Shown here piece by piece: positions 34,337 through 44,939 of a DNA stretch of 64,000 bases. A program made the translations under genes and the position numbers. Each line of letters begins with the position of its first letter. Within the stretch, counting starts at the first letter, position 1. The notes under the pieces are model-generated. The model did not search any database. It saw only the letters and a program-made list of their open reading frames with translations, and was not told the origin of the DNA. This DNA comes from Chromobotia macracanthus (lineage: Eukaryota; Chordata; Actinopteri; Cypriniformes; Botiidae). The stretch is taken from positions 1,017,001 through 1,081,000 of the forward strand of contig JAZGTH010000063.1 in assembly GCA_036877525.1 (NCBI GenBank), in the 5' to 3' direction.

Positions 34337-34385
34337 CAAACAGCCGCTGGTGGACTTTCTCACAGACATCTCTCAATTCTTCTGT
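34305..34385 (-). other. Coding-like island on the minus strand (unidentified)
   Basis: The minus-strand frame reads TEELRDVCEKVHQRLFGVKV, then AMLRSKV, within a longer open frame (34086-34376 from its first Met). Of the 23 codons from Arg-Asp-Val onward, 16 end in G or C. A CAG acceptor-like site lies just upstream on the minus strand, but no good donor follows. No family is recognised. The DR1 motif overlaps its 3' end. Confidence 0.18.
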
Positions 34386-34399
34386 GATGTAAACACACT

Positions 34400-35580
34400 G
34401 ACTGCCTACAGAAACTGCTCAACTTGTCATATTTAAAATACCACTATTATTATATGATGAGGTGGCAGACATATAATTATGTGATTAGTAGTAAAAAGCT
34501 AACTAAATAATGATTGTTTAAACTGATAGTTTTTTATCTGCGACTCAACCTCCAATTAAATTAAACTTGCAAGTGCAATAATAGCTTAATACAAAACATA
34601 TTTCTAGCAAGTACTCAGTACTCAGTAATCAGTACTGCCAAAAATATGGTCATTAAAAAAGTAAGATTTTTTTTTAAATGAAGGGTATAAACTAAGGGTA
34701 ATTGTTTTGAGAGAATAGTTTTTCGTTCCAATATTTGTAGTTCATTGGTCAACATTAAAATTGGTTTGCAATTTCAAGAAATGAAGAAATTTCTTGTATT
34801 ATTTAAATCAAAAGTATTATTGACTATGACTGAATTAACCTGATAGCATGTTACACCAACTAAAGTGATTTATAGGCTCATATACAGTTTGACAGGGTCA
34901 GAAATAGCTCTTTACATTTGTCATTGAAAACACTGCTGCCACAGACTCACTTGTGTTTTTTGCTGCATGTCGTAACAGACATGCATTGGAACCACCATTT
35001 TAGCTCATGTTAAAACACATGTTCACAGCCCACGAGACAGAAAATCCAAAGACACCTCAAACCCAATTCATTCCCACTGCCCGACCAATAATCAGTGTGT
35101 GTACACACACAGACACACAGTGTGTGAGTACAGATCATAGCTGAGTGATATGAAGAGAATGTGTTGTGCTGTTATTATGCAGCCTGTCATAGTGTTTGAT
35201 TTATCCAACAGAGGGCAGTATTCACTGCCCACAGCATGACCACCAGCACTGCTTCAGAGCATTACCTACACAACAAATACACAAACATTAAAACAATCTT
35301 ATACTCGTTCTTTTGTGTGTTGTTTCTATATACTGTTTTTATTAATTCTCTGTCATCTGCTGTCTCTGTACTTTACTATATTGCCCCACTGTATACAGTA
35401 CACTTATATATACCATACTGCAGTGTGTTGACAGAGACTGTGGGTAATAAAGTGTGTATCGAGGACAGGTTCTTCTGGTGTCTGATAGAATGTAGTTTTG
35501 CTGAATGGATTTACAGACAGGCGTGTGGCTTTCCACCGCAAAGCACAGCACAACTAATTGTGAAATGCAACCAGAAGAAC
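34400..35580. other. AT-rich unique stretch
   Basis: No gene. Short overlapping repeats of TACTCAG/AATCAG lie near 34611-34637. A CTCF-like CCAACAGAGGGCAGTA is at 35205-35220. Confidence 0.5.
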
Positions 35581-35612
35581 GTGTGTGTGTGTGTGTGTGT
35601 GTCTGTGTGTGT
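35581..35612 (+). repeat. (GT)n microsatellite
   Basis: GT run with one CT interruption. Confidence 0.95.
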
Positions 35613-35813
35613 TTTGATGAGTCTGTAGATGGTCTAAGTATAATCAGATGACAACTAGGATCGCTTACCAGCCTTAAAAATCCATTAAAACACAAACATT
35701 TGCCATTAGCCTTGTGTTGTTACTTACAGGATGTACGTTGCGGCTCTCAATGCTAAAGCGTCATCGTAATGCGTGTGTGTACATGGGCATCTGTGCGTCT
35801 GTTTTCCTGACAG

Positions 35814-35872
35814 ACCTGAGTACAGGGACCCCGAGAAAAAAATCAGAGATGGATGAGGTCCACAGTGAAGCG
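35814..35872 (+). other. Exon-like island (unidentified)
   Basis: A strong acceptor (CTGTTTTCCTGACAG, AG at 35812-35813) precedes a frame reading DLSTGTPRKKSEMDEVHSEAV, which is open until a stop after Gly-Val. Possible donors are GTGGGT at 35873 or GTCCAC at 35858. Neither exon length (59 or 44 bp) is a multiple of three. The Ser/Lys/Glu-rich peptide resembles a linker of a regulatory protein, but no family is recognised. A chance frame is possible because it is short. Confidence 0.22.
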
Positions 35873-36190
35873 GTGGGTGTTTAATTATACAAGCTCTGTA
35901 GCGCAGTCTCAGCTCACTATCTTTCCCCAGCTTTAGCTGTGTCTCGTGATTTGAGCACTGCTGTTATTCTTAAGCCTTTAGCTCCTCTGGCCAAACAAAG
36001 AGAAAGATGGAATGCTGGGCTTTTAAAGGCGTTACTATTCCATGCTTAACGTTAATATCACTTCAGTCATGGCTTTTTCAACACCTTTAACCCCTTTAAA
36101 CTGGCCCCCACAACCCTTATTACAGCCTTCCAGGTTGCACAGAAATATGTTCCTGGAGGGTTTGGGTCAAACACGGAATCACCAGATTTG

Positions 36191-36242
<52 letters not shown>

Positions 36243-36361
36243 CATCTATCCATCTATCTATCTATCTATCTACCTACCTACCTACCTACCTACCTACCTA
36301 CCTACCTACTATCTATCTATCTATCTAGCTATCTATCTTGCTATCTATCTTGCTATCTATC
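36191..36361 (+). repeat. TATC / TACC compound tetranucleotide array
   Basis: TATC units (36191-36270, with two CATC variants) change to about ten TACC units (36271-36309), then return to TATC with AGC and TTGC interruptions. It is a compound STR and the open YLSIYLSIYL frame is an artefact. Confidence 0.97.
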
Positions 36362-36399
36362 ATGATAAATGTGTAAATACATTTTTAATCTGTATTTAA

Positions 36400-36960
36400 T
36401 GTGACAGCCAGTACAGTTTTCTTTAAACAAGAACTATTGATATTCACATTTTGTTTACACCTGTATAATTACTGTAAAATAATAAATTGTATATGTTTTT
36501 AAATAATAATGAAAGAAAAACTTGCTATATTCTTGCTATCTTGAAATAATATGAAATAAATGTAAAAATATTTTCATGTACATCCTGCAGCATGTAAATA
36601 GCAGGTTAACTGTTTAACATTTTGATTCTGCACATTCAGAAATTCCCCACATCCTTAAATGTGTAGCAGGGCTGTTTGTGCAATATTTGGTCTGTACAGT
36701 ATCTCCATGACAACATACTTTTTTGATGCTGCTTCCCATCTTGACATTTCTCCATTTGGTGAAAATTGTGAATTGCCTTGACTCTTTCTTCAGCCAACAT
36801 GTCACAGTGAAAAAAGTGTGTTATGGGGGTTGGGGGGGCAATCTAATGGGCGTCTGGACTGATTGTTCTCGGTCGTGGCAGTAGAGACAAAGCAGATGAA
36901 TTGTGAAATGAATTCGAAAAGATTGGAGACAAGTGCATGTCAGCAGCCCCTCCATCTCTA
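36400..36960. other. Unique AT-rich stretch
   Basis: Nothing supported. Confidence 0.6.
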
Positions 36961-36970
36961 GACCTCCACC

Positions 36971-36997
36971 CTCTCTCTCTCTCTCTCTCTCTCTCTC
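36971..36997 (+). repeat. (CT)13 microsatellite
   Basis: Uninterrupted CT run. Confidence 0.96.
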
Positions 36998-37540
36998 CTC
37001 AGGATAACTCTCTCCATCTTCAATCTTTTTGTCTGACACTCTGGATAAAAAAAGGCATGACAGCACTGCTCTGTTTGAGCAAAATATTAGAAAAAGAAAA
37101 TGCAATTTTCTCCTTTTTCAGATTCTGTTTACAGTTAATATTTGTTTGATATTTGCATGGTTGCATGCTTTTCCAGATTTTACAGTAGGCATCACAAAGT
37201 TATTTAACCTAAATAATCAAAAATCAGCAGTAGTCGTGTGAAGAAAATGATCGTTAGTGCATCTGTTGTGTGAGGAATAAATGCTTCACATATTTGTCTG
37301 TCTCGTTAATTATCAATTATTATTCTTTATATTCATTTCTAAAAAACAAAGAAAACAAAACATACACAACAATAAGAAATTGCATTTCTAAATCAAACGA
37401 GTTCCATTAGTAACTTAATGCTGCTAATTTCAGTCTGTTGAAACCCCAAGTTTTTTTGCATTTAAACCTGGCTGGCTGTTGTCCTGTCTCACCCCTGACC
37501 CAGCCTGTGACCCCTAACAGAACATAGACAGCCAGCCTGC

Positions 37541-37563
37541 AGTCTCTGTCTGTGTCTCTGTCT

Positions 37564-37594
<31 letters not shown>

Positions 37595-37610
37595 GTCTTT
37601 CTCTCTCTCT
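37541..37610 (+). repeat. CT-rich higher-order repeat
   Basis: CT runs punctuated by GTCTT at regular intervals of about 18 bp, giving nearly three higher-order units. Confidence 0.85.
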
Positions 37611-37619
37611 ATGGCTGGG

Positions 37620-38339
37620 ACAGTAGAGGATGGAACTGTACAATCTCTACCTTTTACTTTCTTACTTTTTGAGGGTGAGTGGGTGAAATTGAATAAAATC
37701 ACAGTGTACTTACCTCAGATGCAGATAGAACAGAGAAAGAATTTTTGCATATACAGAATTTAGGCAGTACTTTATATGTGTGTTTGTTGGCGACAGGAAG
37801 AGCTCAATTTGAAACAGCTTTTCCTTTTGTGAATGGTAATGAATGGATGGATTAGCTTTAGTTTTGGTGAGAGATGTTTTTAAAGCCTGTTGACTCAGTA
37901 GTAAATGACAGCTCGACTCTCACTCATCTTTTTCAATGTGAATAAATTTATTATTCATTCTTGCATCATTGTATATTTCAGACCCTCCATATTTGACTAT
38001 GAATAATGGAGGAGCTTGTGGAGCATAGAGGTGGAGGTGTGTGTGTGAGTGTGTGTGTGTCTGTGTGGAGCTGTGACTGGCCACTGCTGGGTCCTGCCCG
38101 GTGTGCCTCAGTGCCTTTAATAACACTGTATAAATCAAGAGTCTCCTGTCAGCCACGCTGCCTTCATTAAAGTCAAATGGGAATCTGGCCTCTTTGGATC
38201 CAATTTTAATAAAACCAGGTAATCAAATACGACTGCAAAAAAAAAAAAAATAGGTCATCATTTCACAGCCTGTGAGACTACCGCCACACAGCATTTTGTG
38301 TACACACAATGTTAACAGGGTCGAAGACCTCCCTACAGT
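37620..38339. other. Unique stretch with TG and A-run
   Basis: TG run at 38036-38067 with interruptions, and a 14-base A-run near 38236. No gene. Confidence 0.6.
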
Positions 38340-38364
38340 ACACACACACACACACACACACACA
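38340..38364 (+). repeat. (AC)12 microsatellite
   Basis: Uninterrupted AC run. Confidence 0.96.
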
Positions 38365-38499
38365 GGGACACACTGCACTAATGCAGAAGTATATGCTCAC
38401 GTTCAAGCAAACACGCTAGCTATAAATGGCAAAAATATTCTCTGTGATTGCAAGCGTGTCTTGCATTTGATGCATTGAAAATTTCGAGCACTTATTTTT

Positions 38500-40780
38500 A
38501 TGCCATGCAACTTTTCATGAAGTTAATTTAATTGACAATGAATATGTTCAAACTTCAAAGGAGAATTTCTGAAATTATGTGTGTGTCTGTATAATATCCC
38601 TTGAAATATAAATATGATATAAAATATAAATATAAAATGATTTCATACAGCAGCAGAAACAGTCAAAATGTTCATTTTTAATAAAAATGTCTCAAATGTT
38701 AAATGTGATTTTGAAGTTCTTTACATGTTTTATCTTTTTTTGAAACTGTACTGTCCCTTGAAAACTTTGACATTGCAGATAAAATATGCAGCAACAAATC
38801 ACACCCTAAATATTGTAATTTTTGGCTGTTTTAATAATTATATAAAATATAATAATTTAATAATTACAATATTTAATTAATATTGTAATTTTTTTTGCGG
38901 TTTGGAAGGTGATGTCACCATGTTTTGGGCTTTTCAGCAATGATTTCCATTGCAGATGCTTGGGTTCCCGAGTGATAATGTCGGACTGTCTGTCTATGGC
39001 TTTTGGGCACAGATGATTGGCCAAAATCCACTTAGCCATGTATCACAGGCTTGGAGTGAGTGTCCATCAGTCCTCATGTGGTCTTCCTAAATAACCTTTA
39101 TCACCTCATTCCTGTTTGATGTGGGAGTCATGAGCTGACCATATGTTTATACTGATGGACGCTCACTGGAAATTCTGGCATTGCAGTTTATTTTCAACAT
39201 CATATGATGACCCACTTCTGAAAATCTGTTTGGAATTTGATCAGAAAATAGATGAAAGTTTTTGATATAGATGAATCAGTATTTTGTCAGCTTGCAGATG
39301 ACAGTTTTGATAAGTGTTTAATTTTGATTTGATTAGTATTAAATTGTTATCAGGTGATGGTGTACAGGAGTTAGACACACAAGCTTTACATGTAAAATGT
39401 CATATATTTGTTGTTTTCTCATGTAAATAGTACATCTGTGGGTTATTTCAGTGGTGTGATGGACGCAGGAGAAGATCTCAGTTTCAGCTGATGTGCAGCA
39501 GTAGAGGGCACTCTCTCTCGCTCTCATGCACTGTTTTCTCTCTCTCTTTCTCTCTCTCTTGATTTCTCTCTTCCCCCTCCATCTGCTTCATTTGCTCCTC
39601 TATCTTTCTTTGAAAATACACACACAAAAACTGAACCAGGTGCCTCATGATGTACATTAGTCCCTATGACACAAGCACAACTGTGCGATATGCAAATGAT
39701 TTGTTTTTATTTATTTTGCCTGTGCTTCTGCTTTGATTCAACAGTTTTTTTTAGCAATTAATAGTGGGAAATGTAAAGGCACATAGAACCAGTTATACAT
39801 AAATCTTTACTTGTGTAATTTCTCATTTGCGTTGCTTATTATCAGTCATGTTTTTGTCACAATATGGGGTGTGAACAACAAGACTATGTTTTACCTCTTG
39901 TTCTGTTCATATGCTTTATAACACACTTCTGCTCGCAAAAGCAAAACAAAAACACAAAAACAGGCAGGATGGACATTGCAGGACATTGTTCCTGTGCCCA
40001 GTTAAATGAGTAGAGTTGTCATGCACATCCTCATGTCACACTAGCCTTTAAATCTTTGTTTTTTGTTAGGTCAGAACTATTGCCCAACCTGCACATTCAG
40101 AAATCATTGCAGTTTCTGGTGGTTTTGAGGTGTATTGAGGAGAACAATGAGAGCGTTTCTGCTCTACACACATGCTAAATGAAGAGTTCTGTTCTCTGTG
40201 GAGATGTTTCCTTTTCATGATGTGTTTATGTAAACCCTCAGAGAGCGTTAATAGAGCTCTGCCTGCCAGCCTCTCTTATTCACATTCTGTTTTCAAGTCT
40301 TTGGAGTGACAATATTTGCCTTGAAAAAATAGTGGTCATGTTTCCTGTTTTTTCTCTCTTAATGTCTATCATCCCAATTTTTTTAATGCCTAAAAAGGAT
40401 GTCTACCCCAGTACCTACACACACAGACACAGATACATGTATACATGGATGAAAAGCACTGCAGTAATTTATGATTTTCATACACACTCGTGCACAAACA
40501 AACAATAGCTTCCTGGGTCCAGTAGCTCATTCCAACTCCCAGCAGCCCTCTGTTTCTCTCTGTTGACGGGCCGCTGAAGTTTCTGCTTCATCCTCCTGTA
40601 TGTTCTTCTCTTTCCTGTATTCCTGCTGCTTCTCTTCCTGCTGCTGGTCTGGGCGAGTGTGTTAGCTCAGGCCCCCGCTGGCCTGAATGAATACACATCC
40701 TCATATCTGCTGTGAGGAAGGTGCCTGCAAGAGACCACAGCATCCACCCTGCTCTCTATCAAAGGCTTATCTGAGTCCCT
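38500..40780. other. Unique stretch, very AT-rich at 38560-38900
   Basis: AATATTGTAATT recurs at about 38809 and 38879, with its complement at about 38863, giving a loose inverted arrangement. CT-rich at 39531-39575. CTCF-like CAGCAGTAGAGGGCAC is at 39496-39511. No gene. Confidence 0.5.
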
Positions 40781-40785
40781 CAGGC

Positions 40786-40816
<31 letters not shown>
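40786..40816 (+). repeat. (AG)n microsatellite
   Basis: GA run with one GGGA interruption. Confidence 0.95.
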
Positions 40817-40999
40817 AAGTACAGATTGTTTACATGGATGAATATTTTGATCTATTGTCTTTTATTTGGATTATTATTCTATCTTGTTTCAAAAATGACA
40901 AAACTTCAGGATAAAAATGAATGTCTGCTTTCTTTAAAATTTCTCTTGTGTTCTATTGAAGAGAAAAATGAGACTGTTTTGAGACACAATATAGATGAA

Positions 41000-42970
41000 A
41001 GTACAAAGCTTTATTCATGTATTTTTTGAATGGGGTGCTGGTAGTTGTGACAAATTATAGAACTGACTTTACATTTGGCTGAAATAAGTAGAGTGGATGT
41101 TAATTTTGTCCTGTAAAAGTGTTTATAAATGTGACGCAGTGTATAAGATGACGGGTGAACTAGGGCTGTAAGTGTTTGTTTGTTCCTCAGTGCTGTTTTA
41201 GGACTTCATGATGGACTGCTATAATAAATAGCCATCTCCAAATTTTGCAGGTTAAAAAGTGAGAATGAGAGTAGACCTTTGTTTGTCACCTATCAGCATG
41301 AAATATTTACCGTTCTCTGTCTCCCAGCTCACTGTCTCCCCACTGCATGATAAAAGATCCTGTCGTGTATTAACTCCTTCCTGTACGGCTGGTGCTAAAG
41401 CTAGTGTCAGAACCTCAGTATGAGCAGAAGACATGGGAAGCATTTTCAGTGATGAAAAGCTCATTTCAGACATTTTTTCTGTTGTGGTGGAAAGCATTCC
41501 TCAGATGTATTTGACCAGCGCTGTTAAAGCAATGTTCTAGAAAATGTGTTGAAATGAGTTTTATACATTTGTGAGGTTTATCCGGGCTTTTATTTTAACA
41601 TGTTTGCATGGTTTTATTGCTTTTCTGTGTATTTTCCTGTTTGAGCAAACAAGAGAAACTAGAGCTACTTTCTTTCCTGTATTGTTTTGATTCGATTTGT
41701 ATGTATATGAAAAAACAGGTGTGTGTGTGTTCGATCAACAGTGTCTAAACCTTTCTCATGCGCTGCAGTGTGTCTGCTGTGGGTATAAAGTGCCTGCGGT
41801 TGTCCTGCAGGACTGATGCTTCTGAAATCCACCATCTCTCTGCATTCAAGTCTCTGTGCTTTCAACACAAACACATGTCCCCCAGCTAAGATGCTCCTAC
41901 ACTGCTCTCGCCATCACTGTTTCAAGAGAAAACAAAACTGCCAGCTGCTTCAGCCCAGATACAAGCAGTTGTAAAGGTATGTTTGCTGTGTCTCTGAGGT
42001 AAACCGTAAGTGTGGCTGCTCTCTGCACTGTGGAAGCTGACTGTCACTTTCGGGCCAAAACCTTAAGTTTCCCTCTTTCACCTCGACATCAGACCGTTTG
42101 AAATAGGTGTCCGCGGTGCATGGGTTTGTGCTGAGTATCATAACATCCTGTCTCCAACAACATATTGGAATTAGAAAACAAGGTTTTATTTGCATGCTGT
42201 GCTGGTTTGCTGCATTATGTGTTGTGTGAGTGCGAATAAAATATAAAAAGCGTAAAAATGCATAACTGAATAACCAAGTTGCTTTATTTGAACTGTAAAG
42301 GTTGCAGACAAATAATGAAAACACAAAGAAAAACAGTGAATTTTAAATCTTTAATAAAAGCTCTGCAGAGGTTGTTTCGCTCTAATCAGAAACATATTAG
42401 CAGCATCAGGAGCAGACGGGCTTTTGAAGTACATCTGACAACATAAATATCTCAATGTTGAAGCAGAGGACTGCATGTGATTTCCATGCAGGTGAAAGCG
42501 CAGGGCTTCACTAATTGGGCATACACAATGTATGGCTATTCCTCACATATTCATATGCATATTTACTATTAAATATTTCTTTTATTCTAGATTGGCCTGA
42601 CTAATAATTTATCTGTTTTTCAAATCTGCGTTCCATACAGGAAGGGTCTTTAGGATTCTCTGTGTTGTTTGAAGGTTTGGTGCTGGTCGAAAGACAGAAA
42701 ACCTTGGGGTCTGAGGAGTAGGTTTAGAGTCTTGTCAGTAGGTTTTTTATCTGTTCTTTGTGGGGTGGGGGGGTTGTGCAATCATAAATATTAGAAGCTG
42801 CAGCGAGACAAAGGGTCTAAAATGGAAAGGCTTGGTTGGACGAGGGGACCTGGCCATGTCATGTACCTCAGTCATTTTTCTTCTGCGCTTAGAACTCAGT
42901 CAGGGGTTTAATTGGAATCCAGACTTCAAAGAAGCCCTCGCCCCTGTTAAACCCCCCCGCCTGCCTTCCT
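41000..42970. other. Unique non-coding stretch
   Basis: The block at 42500-42640 (ACTAATTGGGCATACACAATG, TTCATATGCATATTTAC) has enhancer-like texture. Otherwise nothing is supported. Confidence 0.45.
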
Positions 42971-42974
42971 GCAG

Positions 42975-43031
42975 CCTGCGTCCAGTCCGTCCACTGAGCG
43001 CTGCAGAACAGCTCATGCAGAATGGACGCAG
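42975..43031 (+). other. Exon-like 57-bp island (unidentified)
   Basis: A strong polypyrimidine acceptor (CCCCCGCCTGCCTTCCTGCAG is its context, AG at 42973-42974) and a near-consensus donor (CAG|GTATGG, GT at 43032) bound 57 bp, exactly 19 codons. Two frames are open. One reads LRPVRPLSAAEQLMQNGR and continues the open frame 42760-43074. A symmetrical small exon is the classic form of an alternatively used cassette exon. Codon bias is not strong and the family is unknown. Confidence 0.25.
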
Positions 43032-43049
43032 GTATGGCCATATTGCATC

Positions 43050-44822
43050 TCTGTGTGCTGTGGCTGTAAAATAACAGCGCTTCTGTTTTGTGCCATACAG
43101 AAAAAAACATAAAATATCTTTTTAATGTCTGAACTGTTTCTCATAGACAGCAATGAGATAAATGAAAAGACAAATGAGGTTTCAAATGAGGTATATAAGA
43201 AGCACAGAGTTTTAGAAGTGAGCTCAACAATGTCTCAAACCGTGTTCTGATTTACCACGATACCAAAGTCAATTGTGTAAATACTTTTTGTTCTTATTTT
43301 CTCTAAAGGAGATCTCAGTGCTGTCTCAGATTGTGCTCAGATTTGACAAGTTAATCTGCAGTTGAAAGTCAGAGATCTCTACCTCAAATGAAATCTTAAA
43401 TTGAATTACCTTGCTTCCAACGCCAAATTATCTGAGCTACAGTAAGATTTTGTGATTTATTTTACATTTACATTCATTTAGCTGATGTCACCTGCATCAC
43501 CTGTTTAGCAGACATCACCTAATAATAAATAACAATAAATGCCCTGTTTTTCTCTGAGGCTGCTGGACTATAAAAGCACACAATCTTGTTTTTTAAGCTA
43601 GTACTGTTAGTCCAGCGTTTATACAACCCAGTTGTTTATTAATATTGTCATATGTGACATGAGAGTCACATACAGAGAAAAAGGAAAAGAGGGCTGTGCC
43701 TTCTGTGTCACAACAGCATGTGTGTGAGGTGGAGTGAGACAGCCGGCCACTGAGAGGAGCTGTGTGCTCCGTTCACCAGTCTCAACACTACCACACAGGT
43801 GACAGGCAGCCCACAGGACACTACTGTTTGTGTTTCTGCTCATACTGTTTGGATGCTCTTAGTCTATGTGTAGTAATAATTCACTGTTACATGCTAGAAA
43901 TGAGTTTCTCTTTAAAATCAAGCTTTATTTTTAGTTCAGGTCAAAGGAAAACTTAGATGTTGGATTTTAGATGTTAGATGTTTAAGGGTAAGAAATGTTT
44001 ATTGTAATTAATAGAGGGGCATGTTACAGTAATACAGACAGTGTTGTAATTAAGCCCAGTGTCTCTTCTGCAAATTCATGTAGACCTGTTGGCACTCAGG
44101 ATGAGAGATTGTTCAGCTGAACCTGATTTAATGTTTCACAGATATAATTATAGGTTGGAATAAGAGTACCTATTTTCAGACCTCGAACAAATCATTTTCC
44201 CCATTACAGACAGTAAAGGTGATGCCTCATTTTTTGATTATTGCTGCATGAATTATGAGGCAGATGTATTATTTGAATTACAGTTTAAAAGCGAATCTTT
44301 AGAGGAGGAGAAATACCCCAATTTAGTCTCTTTTCCACAGGGGAAAAAGTTCTGTGTTGGAACAAGTGTGAAACTGCTCTGGTTTCAGCCACAGACTGTT
44401 TTTTTCATCAGTCATGACTGGAAGTTTTCAGTTCTTGCAGGAGTGGACGTGAAAAATAGACAATCTTCTTCTGAAGTCTTCATTCTGATGTATGTATCAT
44501 TGTGTTTAACGGTTTCTCTGAGCAGTTTCTCTGTCAAACACTTGATCTATAGTTGGTCTGTCTCTAATCTCAGGTGCTCATATGTAATAAAGCACAAGTT
44601 TGTTTTACTCATAATTGACATGTTATTTTCACAAGCATTTTGCTCTTGAAAATTGTTTTTTTTTCACATTTTGTGATTTGAAAAATTTTACTTTTTTCTA
44701 GCATAATGCTTGTCCATTTTTAGACGTCTGTATTACCTGACCTGTTACTAGTGTGCAACTAGTCAAGGATTGGGAAACTCACACACTCATTCTTTTATTA
44801 TTCATTTATTCTTCTTTTATTC

Positions 44823-44825
<3 letters not shown>
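43050..44825. other. Unique non-coding stretch
   Basis: It holds the SINE-like scrap at 43461-43515 and a small hairpin TATGTGAC/GTCACATA (43651-43672). The 133-codon + frame at 44248-44649 has AT-rich third positions and no splice context, so it is not called. Confidence 0.5.
43461..43515 (+). mobile_element. SINE-like tail fragment
   Basis: TTTACATTTACATTCATTTAGCTGA and then TTTAGCAGACAT resemble the fish ATTTACATTTA...GCAGACGC word set. Short and decayed. Confidence 0.45.
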
Positions 44826-44867
<42 letters not shown>

Positions 44868-44881
44868 GTAGTAGTAGTAGT
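44826..44881 (+). repeat. (TTA)14 followed by (GTA)5
   Basis: A TTA/ATT array runs to 44867, then AGTAGTAGTAG to 44881. Compound trinucleotide microsatellite. Confidence 0.96.
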
Positions 44882-44939
44882 ATTAGTGTTATTTAGTATT
44901 ATTATTATGTTTAATATATTACTATTATTACTAGTATGC

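Noticed and set aside
42760..43074. 104-codon + frame as a complete gene
   Set aside because: Only the splice-bounded part 42975-43031 has any support. The rest has no bias.
44248..44649. 133-codon + frame
   Set aside because: AT-rich third positions, no splice context and no domain; it looks like chance.
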